DNA of 40,953 bases from Bacteroidota bacterium (GCA_013286425.1 JABDFS010000016.1:2501-43453); one strand, 5' to 3'; numbered from the stretch's first letter, positions 18,589 through 26,931 are shown. Notes: generated by a model not told the origin, from the letters alone. Numbers and translations are program-made.

Positions 18589-19565
18589 TACCTTGGTACT
18601 TCAATAGAATGAATAATTTTTTCTATCACTTCATCTTCAGCAGTTCCTTCCATTTCCTTTTCAGGCGTAAGAATAATGCGATGACGCAACACCGGTTTAA
18701 CGATGTAAATAATATCATCAGGTATTACAAAATCTCTTCCTGATAAAGCAGCATAAGCTTTCGATGCATTCAGCACAGCTAACGTTGCTCTTGGTGATGC
18801 ACCGAGATAAATGGATTTATCATTTCTTGTGGCAACAGAAATTTTTGCAATGAATTGGATGAGCTTTTCTTCAACCACAATATTTTTTATCAGTTGCCTT
18901 AAATGCATAACCTGCTCATCGCTTATTACAGGCACAACATTATCTGTAATATTATCGCCGGTGAACTGATGAAAGCGTTGCAGTATATTTATTTCTTCTG
19001 CCTCTGTTGGATAAGGCACAACTATCTTAAATAAAAAACGGTCAAGTTGTGCTTCAGGCAAACGATAGGTGCCTTCCTGCTCAATTGGATTTTGTGTTGC
19101 AATAACCATGAATGGTGCATTCATTACATGCGTAATACCATCCATTGTTACCTGTTGTTCCTGCATTACTTCAAACAATGCGGCCTGTGTTTTTGCAGGC
19201 GCACGGTTTATTTCATCAATCAAAACAATATTGCTGAAAACAGGGCCGCGCTTGAATTCGAACTTGCCTGTGCCGGGATTAAAAATGCTTGTACCTAATA
19301 CATCGCTTGGCATTAGATCAGGTGTGAATTGTATGCGGCTGAAACCTGTTTGCAAACATTTTGCAACAAGCTTTGCCGTTAATGTTTTGGCAACGCCGGG
19401 CACGCCTTCTATCAATACATGACCATTGGCAAGAATAGCAACCATTATTAACCGAACCATATCATCCTGCCCTACAATAACTTTTCTTATCTCGTTTTGC
19501 ATATCGAGCATGGCTTTGTTCAGTTCTTCCAGGTTTATTCTTTGCTCAAAAATTTCTTCACTCAT
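18588..19565 (-). CDS. MoxR-family AAA+ ATPase
   Basis: A 325-residue AAA+ ATPase of the MoxR group. Walker A is GVPGVAKT (54-61), Walker B is IVLIDEIN (113-120), and the segment MQEQQVTMDG then VIATQNPIEQEGTY contains sensor-1. The C-terminal lid follows, ending in a GTAEDEVIEKII tail. MoxR proteins act as chaperone-like ATPases on partner proteins, often maturing metalloenzymes or envelope complexes. It sits between DUF58 and DUF4350 genes in a conserved order. The 57-bp gap upstream contains a short hairpin repeat. Confidence 0.92.
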   Translation of the reverse strand: MSEEIFEQRINLEELNKAMLDMQNEIRKVIVGQDDMVRLIMVAILANGHVLIEGVPGVAKTLTAKLVAKCLQTGFSRIQFTPDLMPSDVLGTSIFNPGTGKFEFKRGPVFSNIVLIDEINRAPAKTQAALFEVMQEQQVTMDGITHVMNAPFMVIATQNPIEQEGTYRLPEAQLDRFLFKIVVPYPTEAEEINILQRFHQFTGDNITDNVVPVISDEQVMHLRQLIKNIVVEEKLIQFIAKISVATRNDKSIYLGASPRATLAVLNASKAYAALSGRDFVIPDDIIYIVKPVLRHRIILTPEKEMEGTAEDEVIEKIIHSIEVPR

Positions 19566-19592
19566 TGTTATGTCGTTTTATCCGCACCCCAA

Positions 19593-19614
19593 CCCCTCTC
19601 CTGAAAGAGAGGGG
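19593..19614. repeat. Short G/C hairpin between MoxR and DUF4350 genes
   Basis: CCCCTCTC (19593-19600) and GAGAGGGG (19607-19614) pair perfectly over a 6-nt loop CTGAAA. The surrounding CACCCCAACCCCTCTC is a widespread intergenic motif. It could weaken read-through between the two genes but there is no T run. Confidence 0.6.
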
Positions 19615-19622
19615 CTAGAGCA

Positions 19623-20846
19623 TCAGGTAGTTTTATAAAATTCTTCTAATAGTTCATAATAATCCATCAATTGTTTTTGTGTGATAGCATTACTTAAGTT
19701 TATAGCATGCATCATTTCTATGATGGCTTTTATTTCATTGATGTCTTTGTTCGATTTTATCGCCAGTTGTTGTTCAAAGCTGTTGTTTATTTCTACGGTT
19801 GAAATTTTATAATCATTGCGTACATGATCTAAAAAGTATTGCGTTAGTTTATCAGCCAGGTTTTTGTGATCACCTTTTTCATAATACAGTTTGCCTACGG
19901 TTGTAACAAATGCAAGCGATTCATTCTTTGGTTTTGCATATCCGGGAATCAGCCGTTGCCTGCGTTTAACTTCTGTTACAAGGTATAAACTTAATAACAA
20001 CAATGTAACCCAGAACGCCCATTTAAAATTATCATACTTTAAAATAACTGAAAGCAAACCCTGGCTTTGCTGTGGATTATTATTGTAATAATGCTGCAGG
20101 TAATAATCGTCCCAAACAATTTTTTTAGCATCTTTTGGCAACAAGCTCATCAGCTTTTCAAAGTATTGCCGGTTGTTATTATATAAAAGAAAAAAGTTAG
20201 TAAAAGTTATAGGCGCAGTGTGGATGAAGAAAGTCCCTTTAATAGAATTTATAGCAATAAGATTCTGATCTTTTTTAGAAGAATAGCCGAGCGTATATGT
20301 AAACGAACTGTCGCTGGATGCAATGCCATTGGTAAAATCTGCACCGGGATATTCATAGGCAAAAGGATTTTCAAATACAGATGAATCAAGCTTTACTGCA
20401 GTTGAGTCAAATGGATCAAATGGATGGTGCACACCTAAAGCAAGGCCGTAATAATTAAAATGCTCTGCAGATTTTAACTTGAAAAAATTAGCTGCATTAT
20501 GTGTTATCTGCAATGCAGAAATAAAAACATAGTTGCCTTTTTGTACAAACCCTGTTAATTCATCAAGGTCTTCTTCAGAAGGATCAAATGTTTTTGTTAT
20601 GATGATCAAAACCTGTTTGGTTGAATCGCTGGTAAGATTTTTCCATTGCGGCGGCGCGTACCTGTTCGTTTCAATACGTGCATTTGGAAATTGTTTTTGC
20701 AACAGGTTGTATGCTACATAAGTGCCGTAGGGAATTTTATCATTCCTTTTTAAAGTAATGGTATCATCAAACCGGTGCAGTTTATTGCATGCGCATAAAC
20801 TTATAGTTGCAAGAACCAGTAATATGTAGAATAATCTTTTTGTCAT
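19623..20846 (-). CDS. DUF4350 domain membrane-bound protein
   Basis: A 407-residue protein. The N-terminus (MTKRLFYILLVLATISLCAC) is a lipoprotein-type signal with a lipobox Cys near residue 20. The DUF4350 domain spans about 35-240 and contains KIPYGTYVAYNLLQKQFPNA, then VLIIITKTFDPSEEDLDEL, the GATase-like fold. A transmembrane helix follows (FKWAFWVTLLLLSLYLVTEV, about 273-292) and a cytoplasmic tail with PKNESLAFVTTVGKLYYEKGD. DUF4350 proteins occur with MoxR, DUF58 and DUF4129 genes. Both a lipobox and a second helix put the domain in the periplasm and the tail inside; this topology is inferred. Confidence 0.82.
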   Translation of the reverse strand: MTKRLFYILLVLATISLCACNKLHRFDDTITLKRNDKIPYGTYVAYNLLQKQFPNARIETNRYAPPQWKNLTSDSTKQVLIIITKTFDPSEEDLDELTGFVQKGNYVFISALQITHNAANFFKLKSAEHFNYYGLALGVHHPFDPFDSTAVKLDSSVFENPFAYEYPGADFTNGIASSDSSFTYTLGYSSKKDQNLIAINSIKGTFFIHTAPITFTNFFLLYNNNRQYFEKLMSLLPKDAKKIVWDDYYLQHYYNNNPQQSQGLLSVILKYDNFKWAFWVTLLLLSLYLVTEVKRRQRLIPGYAKPKNESLAFVTTVGKLYYEKGDHKNLADKLTQYFLDHVRNDYKISTVEINNSFEQQLAIKSNKDINEIKAIIEMMHAINLSNAITQKQLMDYYELLEEFYKTT

Positions 20847-20877
20847 TTATCTGCAGCATACTGCTGCCTTTGTATTG

Positions 20878-21771
20878 TTATATTTTATGTTGCAGTTTAA
20901 TAAAATCATTTTTTACACTGGTATACTGTTCAGTTGAGATATTAAATTTTCCATACCATACAAATTCATAACTGCGCATTACATTAAAAAAATCGTTGTA
21001 ATATTTTGATTGACTCAACTGTTGTAAATACTGCAGGTTAGTGTGATCGGGCTGGTAATGAATGATGGTTGCATCGCTCATTACTTTTAATGTCTGCAAA
21101 AACATAAGCCTTATAGCAACACGATAATTTTTTTCCTTCTCTGCATTTTGAATAAGCTTTGAATAAGAGATGCGGAATATATCTTCCTGCTCTTCACCCG
21201 TTCCTTCATCTGCAGTTGTTTCAGATGCTTTGGAAAAAATGCTGATCTTATTTTGTATAAGGAAATAAATCAACGCTGCTGCAAAAATGCCGATAGCAAC
21301 AACCCATATTAATGTATTAAACCATGATTGATATAACAGGCTGTCTTCGCGATCATCCTTAAGCTCTCTGTTTTGTGCATTCATAAGACTGTCGCGGTAT
21401 TTAGGATCAGTCTTTAAACGGTTTTCAATTTTTTCAATCGCGGGTATGTACCAGAAATCATCCTGTTTTTTTAAAGCGGTTACTTCTTCATCAACCGAAT
21501 GGCTTTGTTTTATTTTTTTATTGATAAAAGGGTCATCATAATAATTCTTCCAGTTAAAAAAGTATTGTGAAGTATCGTAAATATGCTTAACAGTTGTATC
21601 AACATAACCATCATTCTGATCATCATAACCCGGAGATGCAATTACTGCTGTATCATGCATGCTGACGGTATCAACAGCATTTGAATCAACAAGCATTGAA
21701 TCTTCCTGTGCCTGCGTTTTTTGTATTGAAATAAGACTGATGAGCAACAATACTAATGCATATTTAAGCAA
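20878..21771 (-). CDS. DUF4129-like membrane protein of the MoxR cluster (TTG start)
   Basis: A 297-residue protein as called here. The signal/anchor is LLKYALVLLLISLISIQKTQA. The long ORF running up to 21927 would add an odd Cys- and Arg-rich N-terminus (MQRCTFLKIFFGLPTNERLA) coded by repeat DNA. There is no ATG close to the hydrophobic segment, so a TTG at 21769-21771 is preferred. The middle has a periplasmic stretch (residues about 20-170), and a second helix FNTLIWVVAIGIFAAALIYF leads into a cytoplasmic C-terminal part with RVAIRLMFLQTLKVMSD and SYEFVWYGKFNIS, the DUF4129-type tail. Its partners are the SpoIIM-like gene upstream and DUF4350 downstream. The start is the weak point. Confidence 0.7.
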   Translation of the reverse strand: MLKYALVLLLISLISIQKTQAQEDSMLVDSNAVDTVSMHDTAVIASPGYDDQNDGYVDTTVKHIYDTSQYFFNWKNYYDDPFINKKIKQSHSVDEEVTALKKQDDFWYIPAIEKIENRLKTDPKYRDSLMNAQNRELKDDREDSLLYQSWFNTLIWVVAIGIFAAALIYFLIQNKISIFSKASETTADEGTGEEQEDIFRISYSKLIQNAEKEKNYRVAIRLMFLQTLKVMSDATIIHYQPDHTNLQYLQQLSQSKYYNDFFNVMRSYEFVWYGKFNISTEQYTSVKNDFIKLQHKI

Positions 21772-21811
21772 CGTGCTACACACCCGGGGACGCTGCCGCT
21801 CAACGAACCTG

Positions 21812-21833
21812 CAGTATAAGTGTTGCGATCCCG
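21812..21833 (+). repeat. Interspersed repeat, copy 2 (5' block only)
   Basis: CAGTATAAGTGTTGCGATCC then CG, identical at 21 of 22 positions to 29934-29955. It lies in the 159-bp gap between the SpoIIM-like stop and the DUF4129-like start. The following bases (CGGATCGCTTTGCTCCCGG) are not shared with the other copies. Remaining gap sequence shows nothing else. Confidence 0.65.
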
Positions 21834-21930
21834 GATCGCTTTGCTCCCGGCACAGGCGCAATGAAAATGCTAACCGCTCATTTGTTGGTAATCCAAAAAA
21901 TATTTTTAAAAATGTACAACGTTGCATCAG

Positions 21931-22884
21931 CTAATTAACAGCATTTAATTTTCGTTTAAGGCGAATAGGGTAAACAATAAAATAACCAATCACTATTGTA
22001 AGTGAAACTGTAATGATCAATAATTTAAGCCAAAGCGGCATATCGGTATGGCGTGTTACAAAGCCTTCGAAAAATGCAGCAATGAATAACATAGGAATGT
22101 TTGACAGTGCGATAATAACGCCTTCTTTGGCGCCTTGTTTTAATGCATCAATACGTTTTTGTGTTCCGGGAAAAAGCCAGCTTTTTGCAAGCACCAATCC
22201 CGATGTAGCCGCAATAACAAAAGTGGACAGTTCAAGTGTTCCATGTATCATTATTGTAAGCAGGCTGTCTTTCAACAAACCGTTGTTATAAAACATATAT
22301 TCAAATGCACCCACCATAACAGAGTTGTCCATAAGCCCGGTAATTGTTGTGTAGCCAAACAAAATGCCGCCGCCAAATTCAAGGAGTGAAACTTTTACGT
22401 TGTTGATGAAAATATAAATGAATGAAAGAAACTCGTTGCCATAACCATAAATGCCAAACGGATGCCCGTCTTTTATATTCTGCAACGTCATATCAACATA
22501 ATCATCGCCCAGGATCTGACGCACAAAATTTTCATCATTCTTAGCAGAGAAAAAACCAATGGCAACAAACAATACGAATACACAAAAACTTATCAGCAAC
22601 ACGCGCTGATGTTTTGCAATAACAAGCGGCAAAGTGAATTTGAAAAACCGTACAATACGGTTGGCATCTTCTTTTTTGTTCTGATAAATAGCAAGATATT
22701 TTTTAGATGCAGCTGCATTTAAATATTGAGTTGTTTTGCTGAGAGGATAAAATGTTTTGCTGTAGCCAAGATCTTCAACCAGCTGAATAAATTCCTGCGC
22801 CATTTCATCGGGATGATCGCTCGGGTTTGCCTGTACCTGCTGCCAGCGTTTGCGATTGCGTTTTATAAAAAGGGCTTCTCTCAA
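21931..22884 (-). CDS. Stage II sporulation protein M-like membrane protein (TTG start)
   Basis: A 317-residue protein of the SpoIIM-like family with about five helices (for example VLLISFCVFVLFVAIGFF near 115-132, FLSFIYIFINNVKVSLLEFGGGILFG, ELSTFVIAATSGLVLA). The cytoplasmic N-terminus reads REALFIKRNRKRWQQVQ. The conserved FINNVKVS and HGTLELSTFVIA motifs are family hallmarks. This organism does not sporulate as far as the sequence shows; the family is a common partner of MoxR clusters. The start is a TTG (22882-22884), since no ATG precedes the conserved REALFIK. It is divergent from the RDD gene by 56 bp. Confidence 0.87.
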   Translation of the reverse strand: MREALFIKRNRKRWQQVQANPSDHPDEMAQEFIQLVEDLGYSKTFYPLSKTTQYLNAAASKKYLAIYQNKKEDANRIVRFFKFTLPLVIAKHQRVLLISFCVFVLFVAIGFFSAKNDENFVRQILGDDYVDMTLQNIKDGHPFGIYGYGNEFLSFIYIFINNVKVSLLEFGGGILFGYTTITGLMDNSVMVGAFEYMFYNNGLLKDSLLTIMIHGTLELSTFVIAATSGLVLAKSWLFPGTQKRIDALKQGAKEGVIIALSNIPMLFIAAFFEGFVTRHTDMPLWLKLLIITVSLTIVIGYFIVYPIRLKRKLNAVN

Positions 22885-22894
22885 TATACTTTGT

Positions 22895-22928
22895 TTTGCG
22901 CGCGAAAATTAGAATTAGTTTACCTTTC
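22895..22928 (+). promoter_or_regulatory. Putative promoter of the RDD gene
   Basis: TTTG at 22895-22898, then 22 bp, then TACCTTTC at 22921-22928 (7 of 8 fits to TAnnTTTG). The start codon is 12 bp further on. Divergent promoters for the minus-strand cluster must overlap this 56-bp gap. Confidence 0.4.
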
Positions 22929-22940
22929 CGCCAATAGTTT

Positions 22941-23684
22941 ATGGAAAAAATAAAGATACCAACCAGTTTTAATATTGAACTCGATTTTGAAACGCCTGAG
23001 TTTCATAAACGGTTTTTTGCGTGGCTGATCGATGTAATAATACTGATAGCTTATCTTATTACTGTTATGGAGCTGTTAAGCATTTTTGTTCCGTCAAATA
23101 AAGGCACTGATAATGACATGCCCTTTTTGTATAACCTCACGGCAATACAATTATTGTTTCTTGTGCCTTTGTTCACGTATCATTTATTTTTTGAACTGGT
23201 TATGAACGGTCAGAGCATTGGTAAAAAAGTATTGAATATAAAAGTAATTGGCGAAGATGGCGGCAGGCCTGCACTGCACCAGTATTTGATACGATGGCTG
23301 ACACGCCCGTTTGATTTTTTCTTTTTTGGCCTCGTTGGTTTATTAAGCGTTGTGCTAAGTAAAAAAAATCAGCGCTTAGGTGATATGGCCGCAGGTACAC
23401 TGGTAATAAAAACAAAAATAGAAGCTGATATTTCCGATACTGTTTTCTTTGAGTTAAATGATGAATATGTGCCGCGTTTTCCTGAAGTAATGCGCCTGAG
23501 CGACCGTGATATGAATACTATAAAAGGTGTGTTGAATAATACGCAGCGTTATAATAACCTTGATATTGCTGAAAGGCTTAGCAGCAAGATCCGTACGGTT
23601 TTAAATATCAACGAGTATATGCAGCCTGTTGAGTTTCTTGAGGTATTGCTGAAAGACTATAATTATTACTCCAACAGGAATTGA
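22941..23684 (+). CDS. RDD-family membrane protein
   Basis: A 247-residue protein with the RDD signature: FFAWLIDVIILIAYLITVMELL (first helix with Arg-Asp), a second helix AIQLLFLVPLFTYHLFFEL, then NGQSIGKKVLNIKVIGEDG and a third helix ending in LIRWLTRPFDFFFFGLVGLLSVVLSKKNQRLGDMAAGTLVIKTK. These are all conserved RDD features. The C-terminal 80 residues (EYVPRFPEVMRLSDRDMNTI) are cytoplasmic. It is head-to-head with the SpoIIM-like gene, and RDD next to SpoIIM, DUF4129 and MoxR genes is a recurring arrangement, so it probably works with that cluster. The molecular role of RDD proteins is still largely unknown. Confidence 0.87.
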   Translation: MEKIKIPTSFNIELDFETPEFHKRFFAWLIDVIILIAYLITVMELLSIFVPSNKGTDNDMPFLYNLTAIQLLFLVPLFTYHLFFELVMNGQSIGKKVLNIKVIGEDGGRPALHQYLIRWLTRPFDFFFFGLVGLLSVVLSKKNQRLGDMAAGTLVIKTKIEADISDTVFFELNDEYVPRFPEVMRLSDRDMNTIKGVLNNTQRYNNLDIAERLSSKIRTVLNINEYMQPVEFLEVLLKDYNYYSNRN

Positions 23685-23704
23685 GGAATACCAGGAAATT
23701 ATAA

Positions 23705-25747
23705 CTACACTTCCCGCATATCAATTACTATTACTTTAGCACCTCTTTCGTTTGCCTGTTTTATCATGTGTTCTGTGCCGCCCGCACCATCACCAACCTG
23801 CCCATCCCATAAAGCTATCAGGCTCATTTTCATACCACCGTTTAAAAGAGCAGAATTTAACTTCCATAAATTATTTCTTTCCCATATAGTAAAATCAGTT
23901 TTTTTCTGTAACCATGCAGGTAAATTTTTAGTATCACAAAGTGTTTGATGCGGCAGTGTTTGATATAAATTATTAAACCTTTCTATCCAGTCTGTTCCGG
24001 CAAAAGCAACCGATTCTGTTTTAAAAATATCAGCAGGAACTGCAAGCAATAACTGTGTTTCAATGCCAAGCTCTGTACAGAGTTCCTGAAACAAAATATC
24101 GCCGCCACATGCACCGCCTGCTATGCCGATAACGCGTCCGTTTATTTTACTTTTTTCCTCCAGTATTTTTTCTTTTATTTTTTCACGCACTGCGGCTTCT
24201 TTTTCTTTGGGAAAACGCGGCTCTTTTCTTCCGGGCTTATCAATCATATGCCCTGTAAATAAAAGGTAATGTGTTTTTGTTTCGGTTGAACCGGCAACAG
24301 GCTCAATAACATTTAAAACTGCCTGCATGTTATCAGCCAAAATATTTAATTCCCTGTATATTTTTAGTTGCTTTATCACAGCATCCCTGTTAAAATCTTC
24401 TGCGTTCTCCAGCGCCTTTTTGTATATGGCAGCAACTCTTACCGGCCTGTTGCTGGTAAGGCTTATAAAATCTGCTTCTGTTATATCAAGCCATACATTG
24501 GTTTTGTTTTGAAGCAGCAACCTTTTCTTTTCTGCATCAATTGCCAGTTGCACTCCTGCAGCTAATTCCTGGAGTTTTAATTTCTTTGCCTCCAGGTTTT
24601 CATTGCCTTCTTCATCTGTTGAAAAGCAACACAGCCATGCATCCGGATTTTGTTCTGCTAATTTTGTTATTACCGTAAGAAGACCTAATGCATTAATGCC
24701 TGAATAAAAATGATTGAGGTCTTCATAAAATCCATTCTCATAATTTTTATAAGCTGTCTCAAGAAACACGGATTGCAATGCAGTAACTGCTTTATCTGCA
24801 CCTGCATTTTCCCAGGTATTTATCCATCTTGTTTTTGCATTTCTTCCTTTAAGTGCATATGCTTCTGCACGCTTGCTTTTTTCAGCTTCGGGATGATTAT
24901 TTAACAGCGATTCAATTGCAAGATCAGATGCAGTTAATAACTCAACCGCTTCAGCAGTATTGGTGGCCATTTCTGTTTCGGCAAGCCGCTGATAAATGGT
25001 TGCCAAACGATCGTTGGCCTGGAAATCATCCGGGTATTCTTCTAAAATTTTTTCCCATATCACCTGCCCTGCTTCTATAGCTTTAAGCTTAAATAATTCT
25101 TCACCAATAAATCTAAGCGCAGGTTTTTCCCAGGCAAAAAAACCTGCTTCCTGCGCCAATAACGTTAGCTTACCAATTTGCCTGCTGCCTGAAGCAATAG
25201 AAACTTCTTCAAGAAAATCAGCAGGAACGGCTAAAAACTTTTCAGTTTCAGGTTGCTCCAATTTTGGCAGCATATTAAAAACAGGGCTATCATTTTTTAT
25301 AGAAGAAGGACTGTTTTTTAAAAAGGTAATTAATGTAGTTAAAACAGCACCCGGGTTATCTTTATCATAATCAATATACCTGTACCCGATAATATCAAAG
25401 GGTGTTTCATCAAAACCACGGCATTTAATAAGCACGGTAGTTTTGGAGCGGAGTGCATGCCTAATACCAAGCTCATAAAAAACATTTGCATTATGAATGG
25501 TAATATCAGCAATAACAATATCGGCTAACAGCAATTCAGAAAACATGTCTTCTTTAATTTCGCCTGCTTCAAAAATTTTTTGTGTTGTTCCGCCTTCAAG
25601 CCCGGCAGCCTTCATGGCAGGTAAGATCAAATCAGTTTCCACTTTATCAAAATCAAAAAAAACAATGGCGGGGTTCCCGTCTTTATCTCTTTTAATAACA
25701 GGCCTGTTGTTTCCAAATGGCCTTACAATAAATATTTTACCCTTCAT
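23705..25747 (-). CDS. DRHyd/TIR-like - TPR-S (TRAFs-binding) - SLOG-like sensor protein
   Basis: A 680-residue soluble protein in three parts. Residues 1-140: a nucleoside-deoxyribosyltransferase-like or TIR-like Rossmann fold, seen in KIFIVRPFG (4-12) and ADIVIADITIHNANVFYELG (75-94). The last element is the DxxxxNxNVxYELG motif of that superfamily. Residues about 170-480: a helical TPR-like region; HFYSGINALGLLTVI (346-360) is the hallmark of the MAP3K/ASK TRAFs-binding domain (DUF4071), and ALKGRNAKTRW (298-308) precedes it. Residues about 490-680: a LOG/SLOG-type domain, with LLFTGH (495-500), VIGIAGGACGGDILF (539-553) and ALWDGQVGDGAGGTEH (645-660). The two Rossmann-like domains would bind or cleave nucleotide derivatives, with the TPR as sensor or scaffold. 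Neighbours (RDD, pheS) are not effectors. No signal peptide or membrane helix. The fold assignments are by motif, not by search. Confidence 0.7.
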   Translation of the reverse strand: MKGKIFIVRPFGNNRPVIKRDKDGNPAIVFFDFDKVETDLILPAMKAAGLEGGTTQKIFEAGEIKEDMFSELLLADIVIADITIHNANVFYELGIRHALRSKTTVLIKCRGFDETPFDIIGYRYIDYDKDNPGAVLTTLITFLKNSPSSIKNDSPVFNMLPKLEQPETEKFLAVPADFLEEVSIASGSRQIGKLTLLAQEAGFFAWEKPALRFIGEELFKLKAIEAGQVIWEKILEEYPDDFQANDRLATIYQRLAETEMATNTAEAVELLTASDLAIESLLNNHPEAEKSKRAEAYALKGRNAKTRWINTWENAGADKAVTALQSVFLETAYKNYENGFYEDLNHFYSGINALGLLTVITKLAEQNPDAWLCCFSTDEEGNENLEAKKLKLQELAAGVQLAIDAEKKRLLLQNKTNVWLDITEADFISLTSNRPVRVAAIYKKALENAEDFNRDAVIKQLKIYRELNILADNMQAVLNVIEPVAGSTETKTHYLLFTGHMIDKPGRKEPRFPKEKEAAVREKIKEKILEEKSKINGRVIGIAGGACGGDILFQELCTELGIETQLLLAVPADIFKTESVAFAGTDWIERFNNLYQTLPHQTLCDTKNLPAWLQKKTDFTIWERNNLWKLNSALLNGGMKMSLIALWDGQVGDGAGGTEHMIKQANERGAKVIVIDMREV

Positions 25748-25837
25748 ATGATGCGCGATAATAGTATGTATAAAATTTTTTAAAAATAGATAATATATTT
25801 CAGGATGCGGTGCGGGTTTGATGATTTGTAATGCATG

Positions 25838-25872
25838 TTTGTCAACAGGCTTCCCTGCATTTCTTATCTTCG
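25838..25872 (+). promoter_or_regulatory. Promoter of pheS
   Basis: TTTG at 25838-25841, 23 bp, then TATCTTCG at 25865-25872 (TAnnTTYG). The ATG begins 5 bases later, so the message is predicted to be leaderless or nearly so. The region 25748-25837 shows nothing else but AT-rich DNA. Confidence 0.5.
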
Positions 25873-25876
25873 CCGC

Positions 25877-26908
25877 ATGGAATTATTGGACCAGATTGAA
25901 CAACATAAAAAAGATATTGAATCTTTCGTGGCAGGGAATGGTGATGCTGCAGAATCATTCCGTATAAAATATCTTGGCACAAAAGGTATTGTAAAAAATA
26001 TAATGCAGGAAATGAAACATGTGCCGAATGATAAAAAGAAAGAAGCAGGGCAGTTGCTGAATGAGTTTAAAAAATTTACAGAAGAAAAATATGAAACGCT
26101 GAAAGCTGAAAGCTCACCGCTCACCGCTCACAGCGCTGAAGCAATAGATTATACGCTTCCCGGTGATGATGTTACCATTGGCACACGCCATCCTTTAAGC
26201 ATTGTTCGCAACCGCATTATTTCTATTTTCAACAGGCTTGGTTTTGTGTTGGCTGAAGGGCCTGAAATAGAAGATGACTGGCATAATTTCACTTCTATGA
26301 ACATGCCTGAAAACCATACTGCGCGCGACATGCAGGATACATTCTATGTTCAGAAAAACCCTGACTGGTTATTGCGTACGCATACCAGCAGTGTGCAGGC
26401 GCGCGTGATGGAAAAGCAAAAACCGCCAATCAGGATTATTTGCCCCGGGCGTGTTTACCGTAATGAAACTATCAGCGCAAGGGCGCATTGTTTTTTTCAC
26501 CAGGTTGAAGGCTTGTATGTTGATGAAAATGTAAGCTTTGCAGACCTTAAACAAACGCTTTACTTTTTTGTACAGGAAATGTTTGGTAAAGCTGTAAAGA
26601 TCCGTTTCAGGCCTTCTTATTTTCCATTTACAGAACCCAGTGCAGAAATGGATATTGATTGTTTGATCTGTCACGGCAAAGGTTGTAATGTTTGCAAGCA
26701 TACCGGTTGGGTAGAGATACTTGGCAGCGGTATGGTGCATCCGAATGTGTTGAACAACTTTGGTATTGATCCTGAAAAGTACACAGGCTTTGCTTTTGGT
26801 ATGGGTATGGAAAGAATATGCCAGCTTAAATACCGCGTGAATGACCTTCGTTTATACTCACAGGATGATGTGCGTTTCTTAAAACAATTTGCCGGTGTTA
26901 TTTATTAG
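25877..26908 (+). CDS. pheS: Phenylalanine--tRNA ligase alpha subunit
   Basis: A 343-residue PheS, catalytic subunit of the (alpha-beta)2 class II synthetase that charges tRNA-Phe. The N-terminal coiled coil (1-85) includes FRIKYLGTKGIVKNIMQEMK. The catalytic core has GTRHPLSIVRN (about 101-111), EIEDDWHNFTSMNMPENH, motif 2 near RTHTSSVQARVM (166-177), the phenylalanine-binding RPSYFPFTEPSAEMD, and motif 3 FAFGMGMERI (about 305-314). All catalytic parts are intact. The ATG at 25877 is chosen over the one at 25835 because it begins the conserved coiled coil and follows the promoter. pheT is not adjacent, as is common in Bacteroidota. Five 7-bp repeats (26098-26132) lie in the linker at residues 75-85. 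Confidence 0.97.
   Translation: MELLDQIEQHKKDIESFVAGNGDAAESFRIKYLGTKGIVKNIMQEMKHVPNDKKKEAGQLLNEFKKFTEEKYETLKAESSPLTAHSAEAIDYTLPGDDVTIGTRHPLSIVRNRIISIFNRLGFVLAEGPEIEDDWHNFTSMNMPENHTARDMQDTFYVQKNPDWLLRTHTSSVQARVMEKQKPPIRIICPGRVYRNETISARAHCFFHQVEGLYVDENVSFADLKQTLYFFVQEMFGKAVKIRFRPSYFPFTEPSAEMDIDCLICHGKGCNVCKHTGWVEILGSGMVHPNVLNNFGIDPEKYTGFAFGMGMERICQLKYRVNDLRLYSQDDVRFLKQFAGVIY
26098..26132 (+). repeat. Heptanucleotide tandem repeat inside pheS
   Basis: Five 7-bp units: GCTGAAA, GCTGAAA, GCTCACC, GCTCACC, GCTCACA. They code LKAESSPLTAHS in the linker between the coiled coil and the core. The unit length is not a multiple of three, so losing or gaining one unit would shift the frame. Confidence 0.8.
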
Positions 26909-26931
26909 CTTTCACATCAGATAAAATAAAT

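Noticed and set aside
21772..21927. Real N-terminal extension of the DUF4129-like protein.
   Set aside because: The extension comes from repeat DNA, is Cys/Arg-rich and lies before a good signal peptide; kept as a possible alternative only.
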